64,000 nucleotides of DNA from Methylomonas albis (GCF_014850955.1 NZ_JACXSS010000001.1:2480001-2544000), one strand, 5' to 3'. Shown: positions 38,488-47,270, numbered from the stretch's first letter. The notes: generated from the sequence alone by a model not told the origin. Numbers and translations are program-made.

Positions 38488-38994
38488 CTAAACAACATCT
38501 TTACGCCGCCCCATGTACAACATGCCCAGCATAGCACTGGTCATTAACCATGCTGTGGCCGGAAGAGGCACTGCGGAGACGCCGCCTTGGTCAGCTGCTG
38601 GTTGTATGTCAACGCCAAACAGGAAGCTTAGATTATTGGTAATCATGTTAGGTTTTACAAAACTCAACATGTACATATTCGGAGTGCCCAGGCCGATATT
38701 ACCTACTTCACTAGCCCAACCGTTTGAAGTCAACATACCAAGTTTAAAAGGGCTAGCAGACGAAAAACTGCCTACACCGGTAAACGTGTACACAGGCGCA
38801 TCAGCAGCCAAATTGGCGTTAGCTGCAAAAATACCGAAGGTCTCACTGGAAGGAAATGGGAGCGACCCAGAACCGAAGGAGAGAAAATTGCTATCACCAT
38901 CAGTAGATTCCCAAACAATGCCTGCCGAACTCACAGTCGAAACTGCAAATAGGCAAACAGCAAACCAAAGTTTTAAAGATAAAAGCGTTTTCAT
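38488..38994 (-). CDS. VPLPA-CTERM sorting-domain exported protein
   Basis: This 168-residue protein has a signal peptide (LKLWFAVCLFAVSTVSSAG) and a C-terminal sorting tail: VPLPATAWLMTSAMLGMLYM followed by GRRK. The tail is the tripartite motif/helix/basic cluster recognised by exosortase, in the VPLPA variant. The middle is Ser/Gly-rich and low in Cys, as usual for these surface or biofilm-matrix proteins. GGGGAAAATCC precedes ATG 38994. No exosortase is in the window. It begins an AT-rich accessory patch. Confidence 0.88.
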   Translation of the reverse strand: MKTLLSLKLWFAVCLFAVSTVSSAGIVWESTDGDSNFLSFGSGSLPFPSSETFGIFAANANLAADAPVYTFTGVGSFSSASPFKLGMLTSNGWASEVGNIGLGTPNMYMLSFVKPNMITNNLSFLFGVDIQPAADQGGVSAVPLPATAWLMTSAMLGMLYMGRRKDVV

Positions 38995-39524
38995 GGATTT
39001 TCCCCATCTATAGTTACATTTACAATTGGCTTTCCTTTAGCCACCTTTTACTCTGAAGCCCACATTGCAGAGCAATATCGGCTTTAGCAGAGTTTTTTCT
39101 GCTTACGTTAACCGTAAAATCACGCAAGCTTCTATTACTGGAGATTCAAAGCTCTGAAGACGACAACGTTAAATACCTAACCACTAATGCGGCGACAAAT
39201 TAAAACCGAGTAAATGACAAACTATGACCGGCACTTCAATTAAAGCCAGTTATAACTTATTAAAATCTCTAGTTATCATATGCACTCGTACAGCTAGGAA
39301 AAATTTAATAGAGTGCATAATAAAATAAATTAACCATGACATTTTGTTTAGAAGTTAAATAAATTATTTAACAAGATAAAACTGATTAACCGTATCAAAG
39401 CAAATATTAAATACCTATAATTTGCTTTGAAAACCATTCCTCATAACTAAATAATCCGACATGAATCCAGCTTTAGCTATAGGTTGATTAAATCCCATAA
39501 CAATCTAGGGATAAATCCGTATGG

Positions 39525-39546
39525 ATACGTAAGTAAATTTACGTAT
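39525..39546. promoter_or_regulatory. inverted repeat ATACGTAA..TTACGTAT
   Basis: ATACGTAA (39525-39532) and TTACGTAT (39539-39546) are perfect inverted copies around GTAAAT. The motif includes GTAAGTAA, 7 of 8 matches to the FixJ site GTAMGTAG. It may be an operator of the FixJ-like regulator; no start codon is close. Confidence 0.45.
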
Positions 39547-39656
39547 GGAGGGTTCTACACATTCACGAATCATCGGATTTTGTAGGTAAATCGCCAACAA
39601 AGGGCAATACTTAGGCGCGACTACGGGATCTAGTCAGTCATGATTAGTGAGATACG

Positions 39657-39830
39657 ATGGTTAAAAAAGAGCCCAAAGCTCCCTTGAAATAGAAAGATAC
39701 GGAGGAACGATTACCGAGGGGGATTTATAGTCCCGAATGAAGAGAGCAAGCGCTTAGGTTTTACCAAAAAGAACGGCCCGCCATTCCGGAATTAGCAAAG
39801 CGGCTGTCACCAAAGCATATGGACGTTGGC
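39657..39830 (+). pseudogene. decayed IS3-type transposase (orfA) fragment
   Basis: Translation from ATG 39657 in one frame gives, with two internal stops (39690 and 39738), GIYSPE*REQALRFYQKERP and then AIPELAKRLSPK. This resembles the helix-turn-helix start of IS3/IS66-type orfA proteins (YSPEFREQA...). No terminal inverted repeats or orfB are visible. It is a relic; the exact IS family is uncertain. Confidence 0.5.
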
Positions 39831-39846
39831 CATTCAAAACCCAAAA

Positions 39847-39868
39847 ATACGTAGTTCTACTACTTGAG
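39847..39868. promoter_or_regulatory. FixJ-box-like element upstream of the NTPase-like gene
   Basis: ATACGTAG followed by TTCTACTACTTGAG lies 107-128 bases before ATG 39975. It aligns with the element at 21021 and is part of a longer shared intergenic block (CCATTCAAAACC upstream, TTCCATTGTTCCAAGCTGTC downstream). Confidence 0.45.
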
Positions 39869-39974
39869 TAGATCCACAGCAAGGCCTAAGCTGGCGCATG
39901 AGCCAGTCCCACGGCTTTACTAGTTTTCCATTGTTCCAAGCTGTCTTTCAATGAAATTTGTCAGGGAGAATTCC

Positions 39975-40516
39975 ATGAACAAGCACTTACAACTTGTCCG
40001 CGACTATCATGAGCGATTTGCGATAAAACAATCCCATTATCCGGAAACCGCTCCGCTCTCCGACATGGACATCGTCATGTATCAAGCTTTGTTGATGGAT
40101 TCTGGCAGCGCCACGTTTAAGGCCATGACGTCGGGAGATCTAGCTAAATACTGGCTGGTTTGGTCGATTTGGCCTATGCCGCACTCGCACCTATCGCCTG
40201 CCGCGGTGACGATGTCGTCTCCACGTCGGTTACGTGGCGCCAGGACGGTTCGGTGGTGTCGGTTGTAAAAGTGCTTTGCGACAAAATCAGCCTCTGCAGC
40301 ACCGGCGAGACTGCCCATTATTCGACGCTCTACAATATTTGTGAGCAACTGTCGCGTGGGTTTATTAATGCCGATTTCGATAAAGCATTTGAATTAGTGC
40401 ACAGGCATTTGATGCTTCAGCCGCCTCCTCTTACAGAAGATCAAAGTTACGCGGCCCGTATCGTTCGGGCCAGCCTGCCTGTTCCGCCGGACTTGAGCGA
40501 AACACTTTATGAATAA
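39975..40516 (+). pseudogene. frameshifted small protein, MazG-like NTP pyrophosphatase-like
   Basis: ATG 39975 with AGGGAGAATTCC starts a protein MNKHLQLVRDYHERFAIKQS continuing to SGDLAK near 40148, then leaves frame. The next frame continues ILAGLVDLAYAALAPIACRG and runs to TAA 40516 (...DLSETLYE). One extra A in the AAA at 40145-40147 would join the two into about 181 residues. The DLAKILAGLVDLAYAALA region and the ALLMDSG segment resemble all-alpha NTP pyrophosphatases (MazG/HisE-like), but the metal-binding E-E-x-x-E/D set is not clear. The fold call is inference. The shift may be a sequencing error at the homopolymer. Confidence 0.7.
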
Positions 40517-40526
40517 AATATGTCAG

Positions 40527-41270
40527 TCATGTTTCCGTATACTTGCGGATGGCTTGTTCGAATTCCCATTGGCAAAACAGCGGCATTTCATGGCCAAATG
40601 AGGCATCGTGGCTTAAAGTCCATATATTGGGAATGCACCATCGATCGAATACCCGTACCCCGTCGTCGCCAAACTGCCCGTAAAGTATCGTCATACTGCC
40701 TTCGTCTTCAACCCCATGGTTTTCAACCACCATTTTGAATAATAGGCCCATTACCAGTAACACATCGGCATATGACATTTGCACTTTAAGCTTAGCCGCG
40801 TAGTAATTATCTCCGGTATAGAAAGTCGGTTCGGTTTTTACGCAATCGAGCACATCATATTGACATTCAAGTTTATTCAGATACCGACCCAACAGCTCGC
40901 TAGTTACCGCAAAGGTAGCGTTGAAATCCACAAAGAAAAAAAAGCGAAACGCGGTTCGCTTAACCAGCCTCATAAGCTTATTATCTATCCAGGGTATATA
41001 CGCAGCTGTCTTTCTTAAAGGATCGATATAATGTTCGCCAATCAACAATTCTTCATCGGAAAACTCATAAACTTTAAACTCGCATGGAAATATATTTTTT
41101 ATTTTTCGCCAAAAATCTTCAATATTTTCCCGGTCAACAACAAACGAATGGTAGCGTTTGTGTAATTTCATGGATTCGCATGGCAGATCAATCATGATTA
41201 TTTCTGCTTCGGATATATTAAGCTGGTATGTGTTATCGTCATAGACAACCCATAAATACGCTTTTTCCAC
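40527..41270 (-). CDS. orphan protein of unknown function (247 aa), last gene of c-di-GMP operon
   Basis: The start is GTG 41270, because AGGAGG lies 6 bases upstream; a longer frame would run into the preceding gene. The product begins MEKAYLWVVYDDNTYQLN and includes RYHSFVVDRENIEDFWRKIK, FRFFFFVDFNATFAVTSELL and a W-rich C-terminus. It has no signal peptide, transmembrane helix or motif that I recognise. The gene is visibly poorer in GC than the kinase genes beside it, suggesting separate origin. It follows the REC-GGDEF-EAL gene by 40 bases on the same strand, so it may serve that signalling system. It converges with the NTPase-like gene, stops 10 bases apart. Confidence 0.75.
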   Translation of the reverse strand: MEKAYLWVVYDDNTYQLNISEAEIIMIDLPCESMKLHKRYHSFVVDRENIEDFWRKIKNIFPCEFKVYEFSDEELLIGEHYIDPLRKTAAYIPWIDNKLMRLVKRTAFRFFFFVDFNATFAVTSELLGRYLNKLECQYDVLDCVKTEPTFYTGDNYYAAKLKVQMSYADVLLVMGLLFKMVVENHGVEDEGSMTILYGQFGDDGVRVFDRWCIPNIWTLSHDASFGHEMPLFCQWEFEQAIRKYTET

Positions 41271-41310
41271 GGTCAGCCTCCTGATCGCTACAAAAAATAG
41301 CCGGATCGCC

Positions 41311-43797
41311 TCAGTTGTAACGATGTAGTTGCGTCTTGAATTGAGTCGCTTTAAATTCGTTTTCCAGCGTTGCTGAAGTTTCCGGTCGGCTGAAAATATA
41401 ACCCTGTAGCGAATCGCAACGCTGTTTGCTAAGGAAAGCCAACTGCTCTTCGGTTTCCACGCCTTCCGCAATCACATTGAGTTTTAACTCATGAGTCAGT
41501 GCAATAATCGCGCTGACCAGCGTCCGGCAGCCTTCGTCGTTGGAGATGTCGGCCACGAAGGTTTGGTCGATCTTGACGCTTTGTACCGGAAATCGCCTGA
41601 GGTAGGTCAGACTGGAATAGCCGGTGCCAAAATCGTCGATACTCAATGTAACGCCGAGTTCACGCAGTTGTTGCAACACCTTCAAGGTGTTTTCCGGATC
41701 TTGCATGACTGCAGACTCGGTGATTTCCAGTTCTAGTGCAGACGGATTAAGCCCGGTTTCCACCAGCGTCTGTTTAACGGTTTGGTAGAGATTGTTTTCT
41801 AAAAACTGCCGTGCCGATAAATTGACCGCTACTGCACTGAATGGCCCATCATGTTCATGCCAAGATTTGACTTGTTTGCAAGCGGTACTTAATACCCAGG
41901 CACCAATGGGTACGATCAAACCAGTCTCTTCGGCAACCCCGATAAATCTGTCCGGGTAAACCAGCCCCCATTCCGGATGCTGCCAACGAACCAAAGCTTC
42001 GACGCAGGTTGCCAGCCCGGAGGCTAAATCAATCTGCGGTTGGTAATGTACCCGCAGCTCGTTATTGGCCAATGCCCGGCGTAAGCCGCGCTCGATGGTC
42101 ATGCGCTCCAGCGATCTTTCCGTCATCGCCAAGGTATAAAATTGATAATTGTTTTTCCCGCGTTCCTTGGCTAAATACATGGCCGCATCGGCATTCATCA
42201 GCAAGGTGTGACTATCCTTGCCGTCATCTGGGTAAATGCTGATGCCGATGCTGGCCGTCACCACGATATTGTTACCCTCTAGCGTGTAAGATTGCGTGAG
42301 CATATCGATAGTCTTTTCGGCGACCCTGGCAGCATCGTCGATTTTGTTAATATCACTCAGTAGGATGATGAACTCATCACCGCCCAACCGAGCCAGAATA
42401 TCTTGTGCCCTAATCGAGGTCCGCAATCGGTCGCTAACCGACTGTAGCAGCAAATCTCCTAGCCTATGGCCCAAGGTATCGTTGATCAATTTAAAACGAT
42501 CCAAATCCAAATACATCAACGCTAATTTCGTGTCGTAACGCTGCACAGCTGCCAAAGCTTTGGTTAGGCGGTTATGGAACTGCTCCCGGTTCAAAAGTCC
42601 GGTTAAGGGATCGTGATTCGCTAAGTACAGCAATTGCTGCTCGGCAAACTTGCGGTTGGTAATGTCCTGAATTTGCAAGATGAAATACTGCGGCTCGCCA
42701 TCCGAATTGCGGACCAAGGACCCGCTTAACAAGGCCCATACGACTTTACCGACGATTTTATGGTAACACTCAATCTCGATTTGAAATGATGGCAACTCAT
42801 CGGCCAATAATTGCCTCAGGCGAAGCGCCATGGCGTTATCCGTATTCTCCGCATGCGTCAGCATTTGTAGATTCGCTTGCAATAATTCAGGTTTCGAATA
42901 ACCGAAGATGTCCATTAACGAGTTGTTGACTTGCAAAAATCCGCCGTCTAGTGCAATCAATGCCATGCCGATAGAGGCTAAGTCGAAGGCGCTATGAAAG
43001 CGCTCCTCGCTCTCGCGCAGTAACTTCTCCATGCGCCGCCGTTCGCTGATGTCGCGAAACACCATCACCGCGCCCAACAAACTTCCGTCATCATCCAGAA
43101 TGGGTGCCGCGCCATCTTCCACCGGAAATTCGTGACCGGATTGATTCACTAGCAGCGTGGCGCAATCCATACTGGTAACCTGGCGGCTCTTAAGTGTTTT
43201 CGGCACGGGGTTTTCCATAACTGCGCGATTGCTTTGGTTAAGCAGCGTCATTAGTTGCTCGACGCTGGTGCCCTTGGCGTGCTCCAGGTCCAATCCGATC
43301 GCGGCCTCGGCCACCGGATTCATGAAGCGAATGTTACCTGCGCCGTCGGTTGCAATCACTGCGTCGCTAATACAATGCAGCGTTTTGGCAAACCATTGCT
43401 CGCTATCTTTGAGTTTTTGTTCCAACTGGCGCTTATAAAGTGCAACTTCAATCGACGCGTGCAATTCGTCGGGGCGGAACGGCTTGATCAGATAGCCGTA
43501 GGCACCGGTGGCCTGCGCGCGTCGCAAGGTATCGGGATCGCTATAAGCGGTCAGGAAGATTACTGGAATGCGCAAGGTCTCGCTGATCGCATGCGCCGCA
43601 CTGATGCCGTCCATCTCGCCTTTAAGTACGATATCCATCAACACCAGATCAGGCTGGCTCTGTTCGGCCAAGGTAATTGCTTGCCCGCCCGAAAACGCGG
43701 TGGCGACCACTTCGTAGCCGAAGTCTTCCAGCTGCCTGCGAATATCCATGGCGATGATGCCTTCATCTTCGACAATCAGAATCTTGCTGTTCGGCAT
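41311..43797 (-). CDS. REC-PAS-PAS-GGDEF-EAL c-di-GMP signalling protein
   Basis: This 828-residue cytoplasmic protein starts with a receiver domain (phospho-acceptor Asp in LVLMDIVLKGEMDG, KPFRPDE later). Two PAS modules follow (about 130-245 and 260-375). The GGDEF domain has intact ILARLGGDEFIILL, so it may make c-di-GMP. The EAL domain has VEALVRWQHPEWG, LEITESAVMQ and SIDDFGTGYSSLTYL, consistent with an active phosphodiesterase. Which activity dominates is not clear. GGGAGGA precedes ATG 43797; the longer frame from 43866 overlaps the kinase gene. It lies 16 bases after a HisKA_2 kinase gene, its probable phosphodonor. Confidence 0.93.
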   Translation of the reverse strand: MPNSKILIVEDEGIIAMDIRRQLEDFGYEVVATAFSGGQAITLAEQSQPDLVLMDIVLKGEMDGISAAHAISETLRIPVIFLTAYSDPDTLRRAQATGAYGYLIKPFRPDELHASIEVALYKRQLEQKLKDSEQWFAKTLHCISDAVIATDGAGNIRFMNPVAEAAIGLDLEHAKGTSVEQLMTLLNQSNRAVMENPVPKTLKSRQVTSMDCATLLVNQSGHEFPVEDGAAPILDDDGSLLGAVMVFRDISERRRMEKLLRESEERFHSAFDLASIGMALIALDGGFLQVNNSLMDIFGYSKPELLQANLQMLTHAENTDNAMALRLRQLLADELPSFQIEIECYHKIVGKVVWALLSGSLVRNSDGEPQYFILQIQDITNRKFAEQQLLYLANHDPLTGLLNREQFHNRLTKALAAVQRYDTKLALMYLDLDRFKLINDTLGHRLGDLLLQSVSDRLRTSIRAQDILARLGGDEFIILLSDINKIDDAARVAEKTIDMLTQSYTLEGNNIVVTASIGISIYPDDGKDSHTLLMNADAAMYLAKERGKNNYQFYTLAMTERSLERMTIERGLRRALANNELRVHYQPQIDLASGLATCVEALVRWQHPEWGLVYPDRFIGVAEETGLIVPIGAWVLSTACKQVKSWHEHDGPFSAVAVNLSARQFLENNLYQTVKQTLVETGLNPSALELEITESAVMQDPENTLKVLQQLRELGVTLSIDDFGTGYSSLTYLRRFPVQSVKIDQTFVADISNDEGCRTLVSAIIALTHELKLNVIAEGVETEEQLAFLSKQRCDSLQGYIFSRPETSATLENEFKATQFKTQLHRYN

Positions 43798-43813
43798 GGC
43801 AGGGTCCTCCCGA

Positions 43814-45610
43814 TCAAAGTATTTCGGCGAAACGCAGCGTAAAGGCGGCGCCATGGCTACGCTCAACGGTCATTTCCCCCATTAACTGGTTAGTCAGGGT
43901 GTGGACCAACTGTAGGCCCAAGGAAGTGCTATGGTTTATTTCGAGTTGGTCAGGAAGACCGATACCGTTATCGGCAATCACCAACATCAGTTCGCCTTGG
44001 CTGTGAGTAAAGCTTATGTCGACTTTCCCGCAGCTATCGCCGGGAAATGCATGTTTCAGCGCATTGGACAGCAGTTCGTTGATGATCAGCCCGCAGGGAA
44101 TCGCGGTGTCGACATTCAGATACACCTCGTCGACTCTTAGATCGACAGCGATTTTGCTCGAATGCGTTCCATAGCCGAACAATAAATGGTCGACCAAACT
44201 GCGAATATAATCTTTGAAATCGATCTTCGCCAGATCCTTGGAGTGGTAAAGCTTTTCGTGCAACAGGGCCATGGCTTTTATCCGGTCGGCACTCTGCTTC
44301 AACAAATCGCCGGTCGTCTCGTTTTTGACATTGCCCGCCTGCAAGTTGATCAGACTGGACACTACCTGCAAATTGTTCTTGACCCGGTGGTACACCTCCT
44401 TGAGCAATACTTCTTTTTCGTTGAGGGCTTGCTTTAATTTATCGCTAGCGTTCCGGCGCTCGGTAATATCGATGATGGAACTTAGCACGATGATACCGTC
44501 CTCGTCATCAATCAGCCCCAGGCCAATTTCGACGGGGAATTCGCTGCCGTCTTTACGCAGACCGAACAGCTCCCGGCCTTCGCCCATGGGCCGGGATACC
44601 GGAGCGGCCAGATAAGCCTGGCGAAAACCGATATGCGGACCGCGAAATCGCTCCGGCACCAATACCTCAACAGCCTGCCCGATCAGCTCATCGCGCGAGT
44701 AACCAAACGATTTCTCGGTTTGAACATTGATCATCACAATGGTGCCCAACTCGTTAACCATCACAATGGCGCTGGGCGCGGATTCGATGGCTTGGCGAAA
44801 CCGGTGCTCCAGCTTTTTATGTTCGGTGATATTTTCGTGCATCACGATGGCCTTACCCATGGCTTGATCGGAAAAAGGTACCACTTTACCTTCAAACCAT
44901 CGCCGCCCGGTCCGCGAAGCATAGGAGTATTCCATAGCGAAGGCCGTTTGCGTACCGTTCAGCACCGACCGCACGCCCTGAATAAAACCTTCGGCGCCGA
45001 AATGGCGAGCCAAGCCCCCTTCCAGTAGTGACAAATAGTTTTGGCCGATCGGCAAAGTCTGTGGTCCGACGCTTTTCGCAGCTTCAATCTCCGCCCAGGG
45101 CCTATTGCCGGCCAAGATAGTGCCGGCCGCATCGAGCACGCAAAACTGAATCGGTAGTGCACTGACGACGGCATGGATAAACTGTTCCGACGCTTCGGGC
45201 GAGTTTGGCGGCTTTTTCATTGGGCTAGCCGCCAGCAGATAACCTGCCTCGAGGCCCTGGGACTCTGCCAAAGAGAACACGGAGAGTGCTACCGGAATGC
45301 GGCTATTGATTTTGCCGTTATAAGTCCATTCGCAGTGCTCACCGCAAATTAAACTCAGGGCTTGCAGACTTTCCGCCGTCGTCCTTTCATGTAGCGCGAT
45401 GTCTTTTTCGGCAAGGTCGGTAGCATCGAAGAAAAACAAAGGCGTGAGGATACCGACCACTTCCGTCCGGTTGTAACCCAATAGCCGTTCAGCGGCCGGA
45501 TTAAATGCCTGAATAATGCCTTGGCTGTCGGTGGCCATCACGCAGACATCTTGTGCATCCAACACCGCCAGTAGCAATGGTGCCGATGCAGCTTGCAGCA
45601 AGTCTGACAT
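43814..45610 (-). CDS. PAS sensor histidine kinase of HisKA_2/HWE type
   Basis: This 598-residue soluble kinase has three PAS modules (about residues 15-130, 150-265 and 275-395). A HisKA_2 domain follows, with the phospho-acceptor His in LLKEVYHRVKNNLQVVSSLI. The C-terminal HATPase has LIINELLSNALKHAFPG and VIADNGIGLPD. ATG 45610 is chosen because AGGAGG lies just upstream. It is first in a three-gene operon with the REC-GGDEF-EAL protein and the orphan gene, so it likely controls c-di-GMP level by phosphorylating that receiver. There is no membrane segment, so the signal should be cytoplasmic. Confidence 0.92.
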   Translation of the reverse strand: MSDLLQAASAPLLLAVLDAQDVCVMATDSQGIIQAFNPAAERLLGYNRTEVVGILTPLFFFDATDLAEKDIALHERTTAESLQALSLICGEHCEWTYNGKINSRIPVALSVFSLAESQGLEAGYLLAASPMKKPPNSPEASEQFIHAVVSALPIQFCVLDAAGTILAGNRPWAEIEAAKSVGPQTLPIGQNYLSLLEGGLARHFGAEGFIQGVRSVLNGTQTAFAMEYSYASRTGRRWFEGKVVPFSDQAMGKAIVMHENITEHKKLEHRFRQAIESAPSAIVMVNELGTIVMINVQTEKSFGYSRDELIGQAVEVLVPERFRGPHIGFRQAYLAAPVSRPMGEGRELFGLRKDGSEFPVEIGLGLIDDEDGIIVLSSIIDITERRNASDKLKQALNEKEVLLKEVYHRVKNNLQVVSSLINLQAGNVKNETTGDLLKQSADRIKAMALLHEKLYHSKDLAKIDFKDYIRSLVDHLLFGYGTHSSKIAVDLRVDEVYLNVDTAIPCGLIINELLSNALKHAFPGDSCGKVDISFTHSQGELMLVIADNGIGLPDQLEINHSTSLGLQLVHTLTNQLMGEMTVERSHGAAFTLRFAEIL

Positions 45611-45736
45611 TTCTATCCTCCTTGGCCCGTTCACAGATGTTCGTTGCGGCGTTTCCTAGCCGCCAAGTTAACCCGCAGACGCAAACTTACCTAGCGCGGC
45701 TTTCACCAGCATAAGCCTCCCAGATGGGGCCATCAA

Positions 45737-45744
45737 GTACGTAC
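45737..45744. promoter_or_regulatory. FixJ-box-like octamer GTACGTAC
   Basis: GTACGTAC lies 127 bases upstream of the kinase ATG (45610). It matches 7 of 8 positions of GTAMGTAG and is itself a perfect palindrome. Confidence 0.35.
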
Positions 45745-45835
45745 GTCTACCTATGTGCCCACAGAAATGACTTTATTCCCCCCTCAGCCCTTCACCTGCT
45801 GCCACCTCGGTTAAATACCCTTGCGCCTGAGTCAA

Positions 45836-45843
45836 ATACGTAG
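45836..45843. promoter_or_regulatory. FixJ-box-like octamer ATACGTAG
   Basis: ATACGTAG, followed by TCGTCCGTATTT, repeats the octamer seen at 21021 and 39847. It is 226 bases upstream of the kinase ATG. Confidence 0.35.
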
Positions 45844-45871
45844 TCGTCCGTATTTTTGCTCGAAATAAGTA

Positions 45872-46277
45872 GTGTCAAAATGCAACGCCAACATTCACGC
45901 GGCGGGGGACCACGTATTGCAAAGCTTCGCCGGGTTACTGACGTCGAAGTTACGGCAACGGGATACCTTGGCAAGGCTTGGCGGCGACGAATTCGCTTTG
46001 CTACTGGAGCACACGACAATAGATCAGGCCTATGACATTGCCAACGAATTGTGCGAATGCGTGCGGAAATTTGCGCCTGATTTGGGCGGGCCAAGAGTTT
46101 GCGGTCAACGCCAGCATCGGCATCAGCGCGCTGGCCGGTACCGCTGGCAATATTGCGGACGCACTGTACCACGCCGATTCAGCTTGCTACGAAGCCAAGA
46201 AAAAAGGCCGTAACCAAATCCACGTCTATAGCTACCTTGCCCGTCAATGCCCCGCGTTGCCAATATTCAATTGCTGA
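45872..46277 (+). pseudogene. truncated, frameshifted GGDEF (diguanylate cyclase) remnant
   Basis: The first frame carries the second half of a GGDEF domain: HAAGDHVLQSFAGLLTSKLR and TLARLGGDEFALLLEH. It then leaves frame near 46070. The other frame resumes with IWAGQEFAVNASIGISAL and ALYHADSACYEAKKKGRNQI, the normal end of a GGDEF domain. The N-terminal part of the domain and any sensor are missing. One extra G near 46072 explains the shift. It is a relic that cannot encode a whole cyclase. Confidence 0.85.
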
Positions 46278-46310
46278 CAACTGCATTTAGCAAAAAACTG
46301 GAGAAAGACC

Positions 46311-46826
46311 ATGACAAAAATCTTTATAGTCTTCATCGCTCTGTTCATTTTTACCGCCATCCTGCACGCCGACGAAAAAAACACGAATACCCAAGCTAAA
46401 ATCCTGGAGAAATCTTTGGACAGCTTATTACCTTACACAGTCGAGCAAACCGAGTCATCTTTTACCAAAACGAGACACGGCGGCGTGCAACATGTCGTAG
46501 CCAAATCCGCAACCGATAGCATGTTGATAGCATCGATTCAGACCCATTTGCGTAAAATGATCGGGCAATTCAGAAAAGGCGATTTTTCGACAACTGAACG
46601 CATGCATGGTGCCAATATGCCTGGGCTTATGCAGTTAAAAACAGCCAAATCGGCTGATATAAGATTCGCGTATCGAGACTTGGAAAATGGTGGCCAAATT
46701 CGTTATTACAGCGAATATCCGCAATTTGTTTCGGCGCTACACGAATGGTTTGACGCTCAGGCACGCGCGCATGGTAACGTCGATCTACCCAGCGATATAC
46801 AGCACCATTTAGCTAAATCTGAATAA
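46311..46826 (+). CDS. exported conserved protein of unknown function (171 aa)
   Basis: A signal peptide (IFIVFIALFIFTAILHADEK) precedes a domain with FTKTRHGGVQHVVAKSATDS, IQTHLRKMIGQFRKGDFS, RMHGANMPGL and IRYYSEYPQFVSALHEWFDA. Such small periplasmic proteins are sometimes annotated, probably wrongly, as aspartate carbamoyltransferase. I know no function. CTGGAGAAAGACC precedes ATG 46311. It stands alone between a GGDEF relic and the DCC gene. Confidence 0.8.
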   Translation: MTKIFIVFIALFIFTAILHADEKNTNTQAKILEKSLDSLLPYTVEQTESSFTKTRHGGVQHVVAKSATDSMLIASIQTHLRKMIGQFRKGDFSTTERMHGANMPGLMQLKTAKSADIRFAYRDLENGGQIRYYSEYPQFVSALHEWFDAQARAHGNVDLPSDIQHHLAKSE

Positions 46827-46871
46827 TATCGCCTAACGGCCAATAAAAGTTGCCGCCGCAGAAGAATACCC

Positions 46872-47270
46872 TTATTGCAAACCTCTACGCTGCAACCGGT
46901 GATTTACCTGCCAATGATACATTCTGGCTAACAAGGGCCGAATGAATGGCAGACCAATCAACCAGGCGAGCGGTTTTAGCTTAGGCACTTTAGCCATCAA
47001 CACGATGTAGGCATCCAACTCGGTGACGACACTGCCGTCGACTTTACGCACGTGCAATTCTGATAAGGCTAGTTTTGGATCGATGCCCAGCTCGCACAAC
47101 CGGCTTTCCTGGCCGGTAATATCAAACCAACAGACTTGCTGGTCCGTAGCACCGGAGAGTTTTTGGTAGGAATCTCTGTCGCGGACGCATTTCGGACAGG
47201 CACCGTCATAATAAACGGTCAATGGCTGGTCATTTTGGCGTTCGGTATCGGCTGGCATGGCAAGCTTCAC
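46872..47270 (-). CDS. DCC-family thiol-disulfide oxidoreductase-like protein (DUF393)
   Basis: The 132-residue protein has the DUF393 signature YYDGACPKCVRDRDSYQKL (D-x-x-C-x-x-C), and WFDITGQ and LHVRKVDGSVVTELDA follow as usual. The CxxC pair suggests redox or thiol chemistry, but no member's role is firmly set. Its start overlaps the MBL gene stop by 4 bases, so they are translated together. It is last in the bfr-like, fumC, MBL, DCC series. Confidence 0.88.
   Translation of the reverse strand: MKLAMPADTERQNDQPLTVYYDGACPKCVRDRDSYQKLSGATDQQVCWFDITGQESRLCELGIDPKLALSELHVRKVDGSVVTELDAYIVLMAKVPKLKPLAWLIGLPFIRPLLARMYHWQVNHRLQRRGLQ

Larger units (their letters stand above)
38995..39974. other. 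AT-rich intergenic with operator-like repeats and a transposase remnant
   Basis: This 980-base stretch has no intact gene. It is strongly AT-rich between 39170 and 39500. It holds an inverted repeat of TACGTA type (39525-39546), a decayed transposase fragment (39657-39830) and a FixJ-box-like element (39847-39868). It likely arose by insertion and decay between the exported-protein gene and the NTPase-like gene. Confidence 0.6.
45611..45871. other. divergent intergenic with two FixJ-box-like sites
   Basis: This stretch precedes the kinase operon on the minus strand and a GGDEF remnant on the plus strand. It holds the sites at 45737-45744 and 45836-45843. No other structure was recognised. 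Confidence 0.5.

Noticed and set aside
41271-41471. longer N-terminus of the orphan gene
   Set aside because: It would overlap the end of the GGDEF-EAL gene and ignores the strong AGGAGG before GTG 41270.
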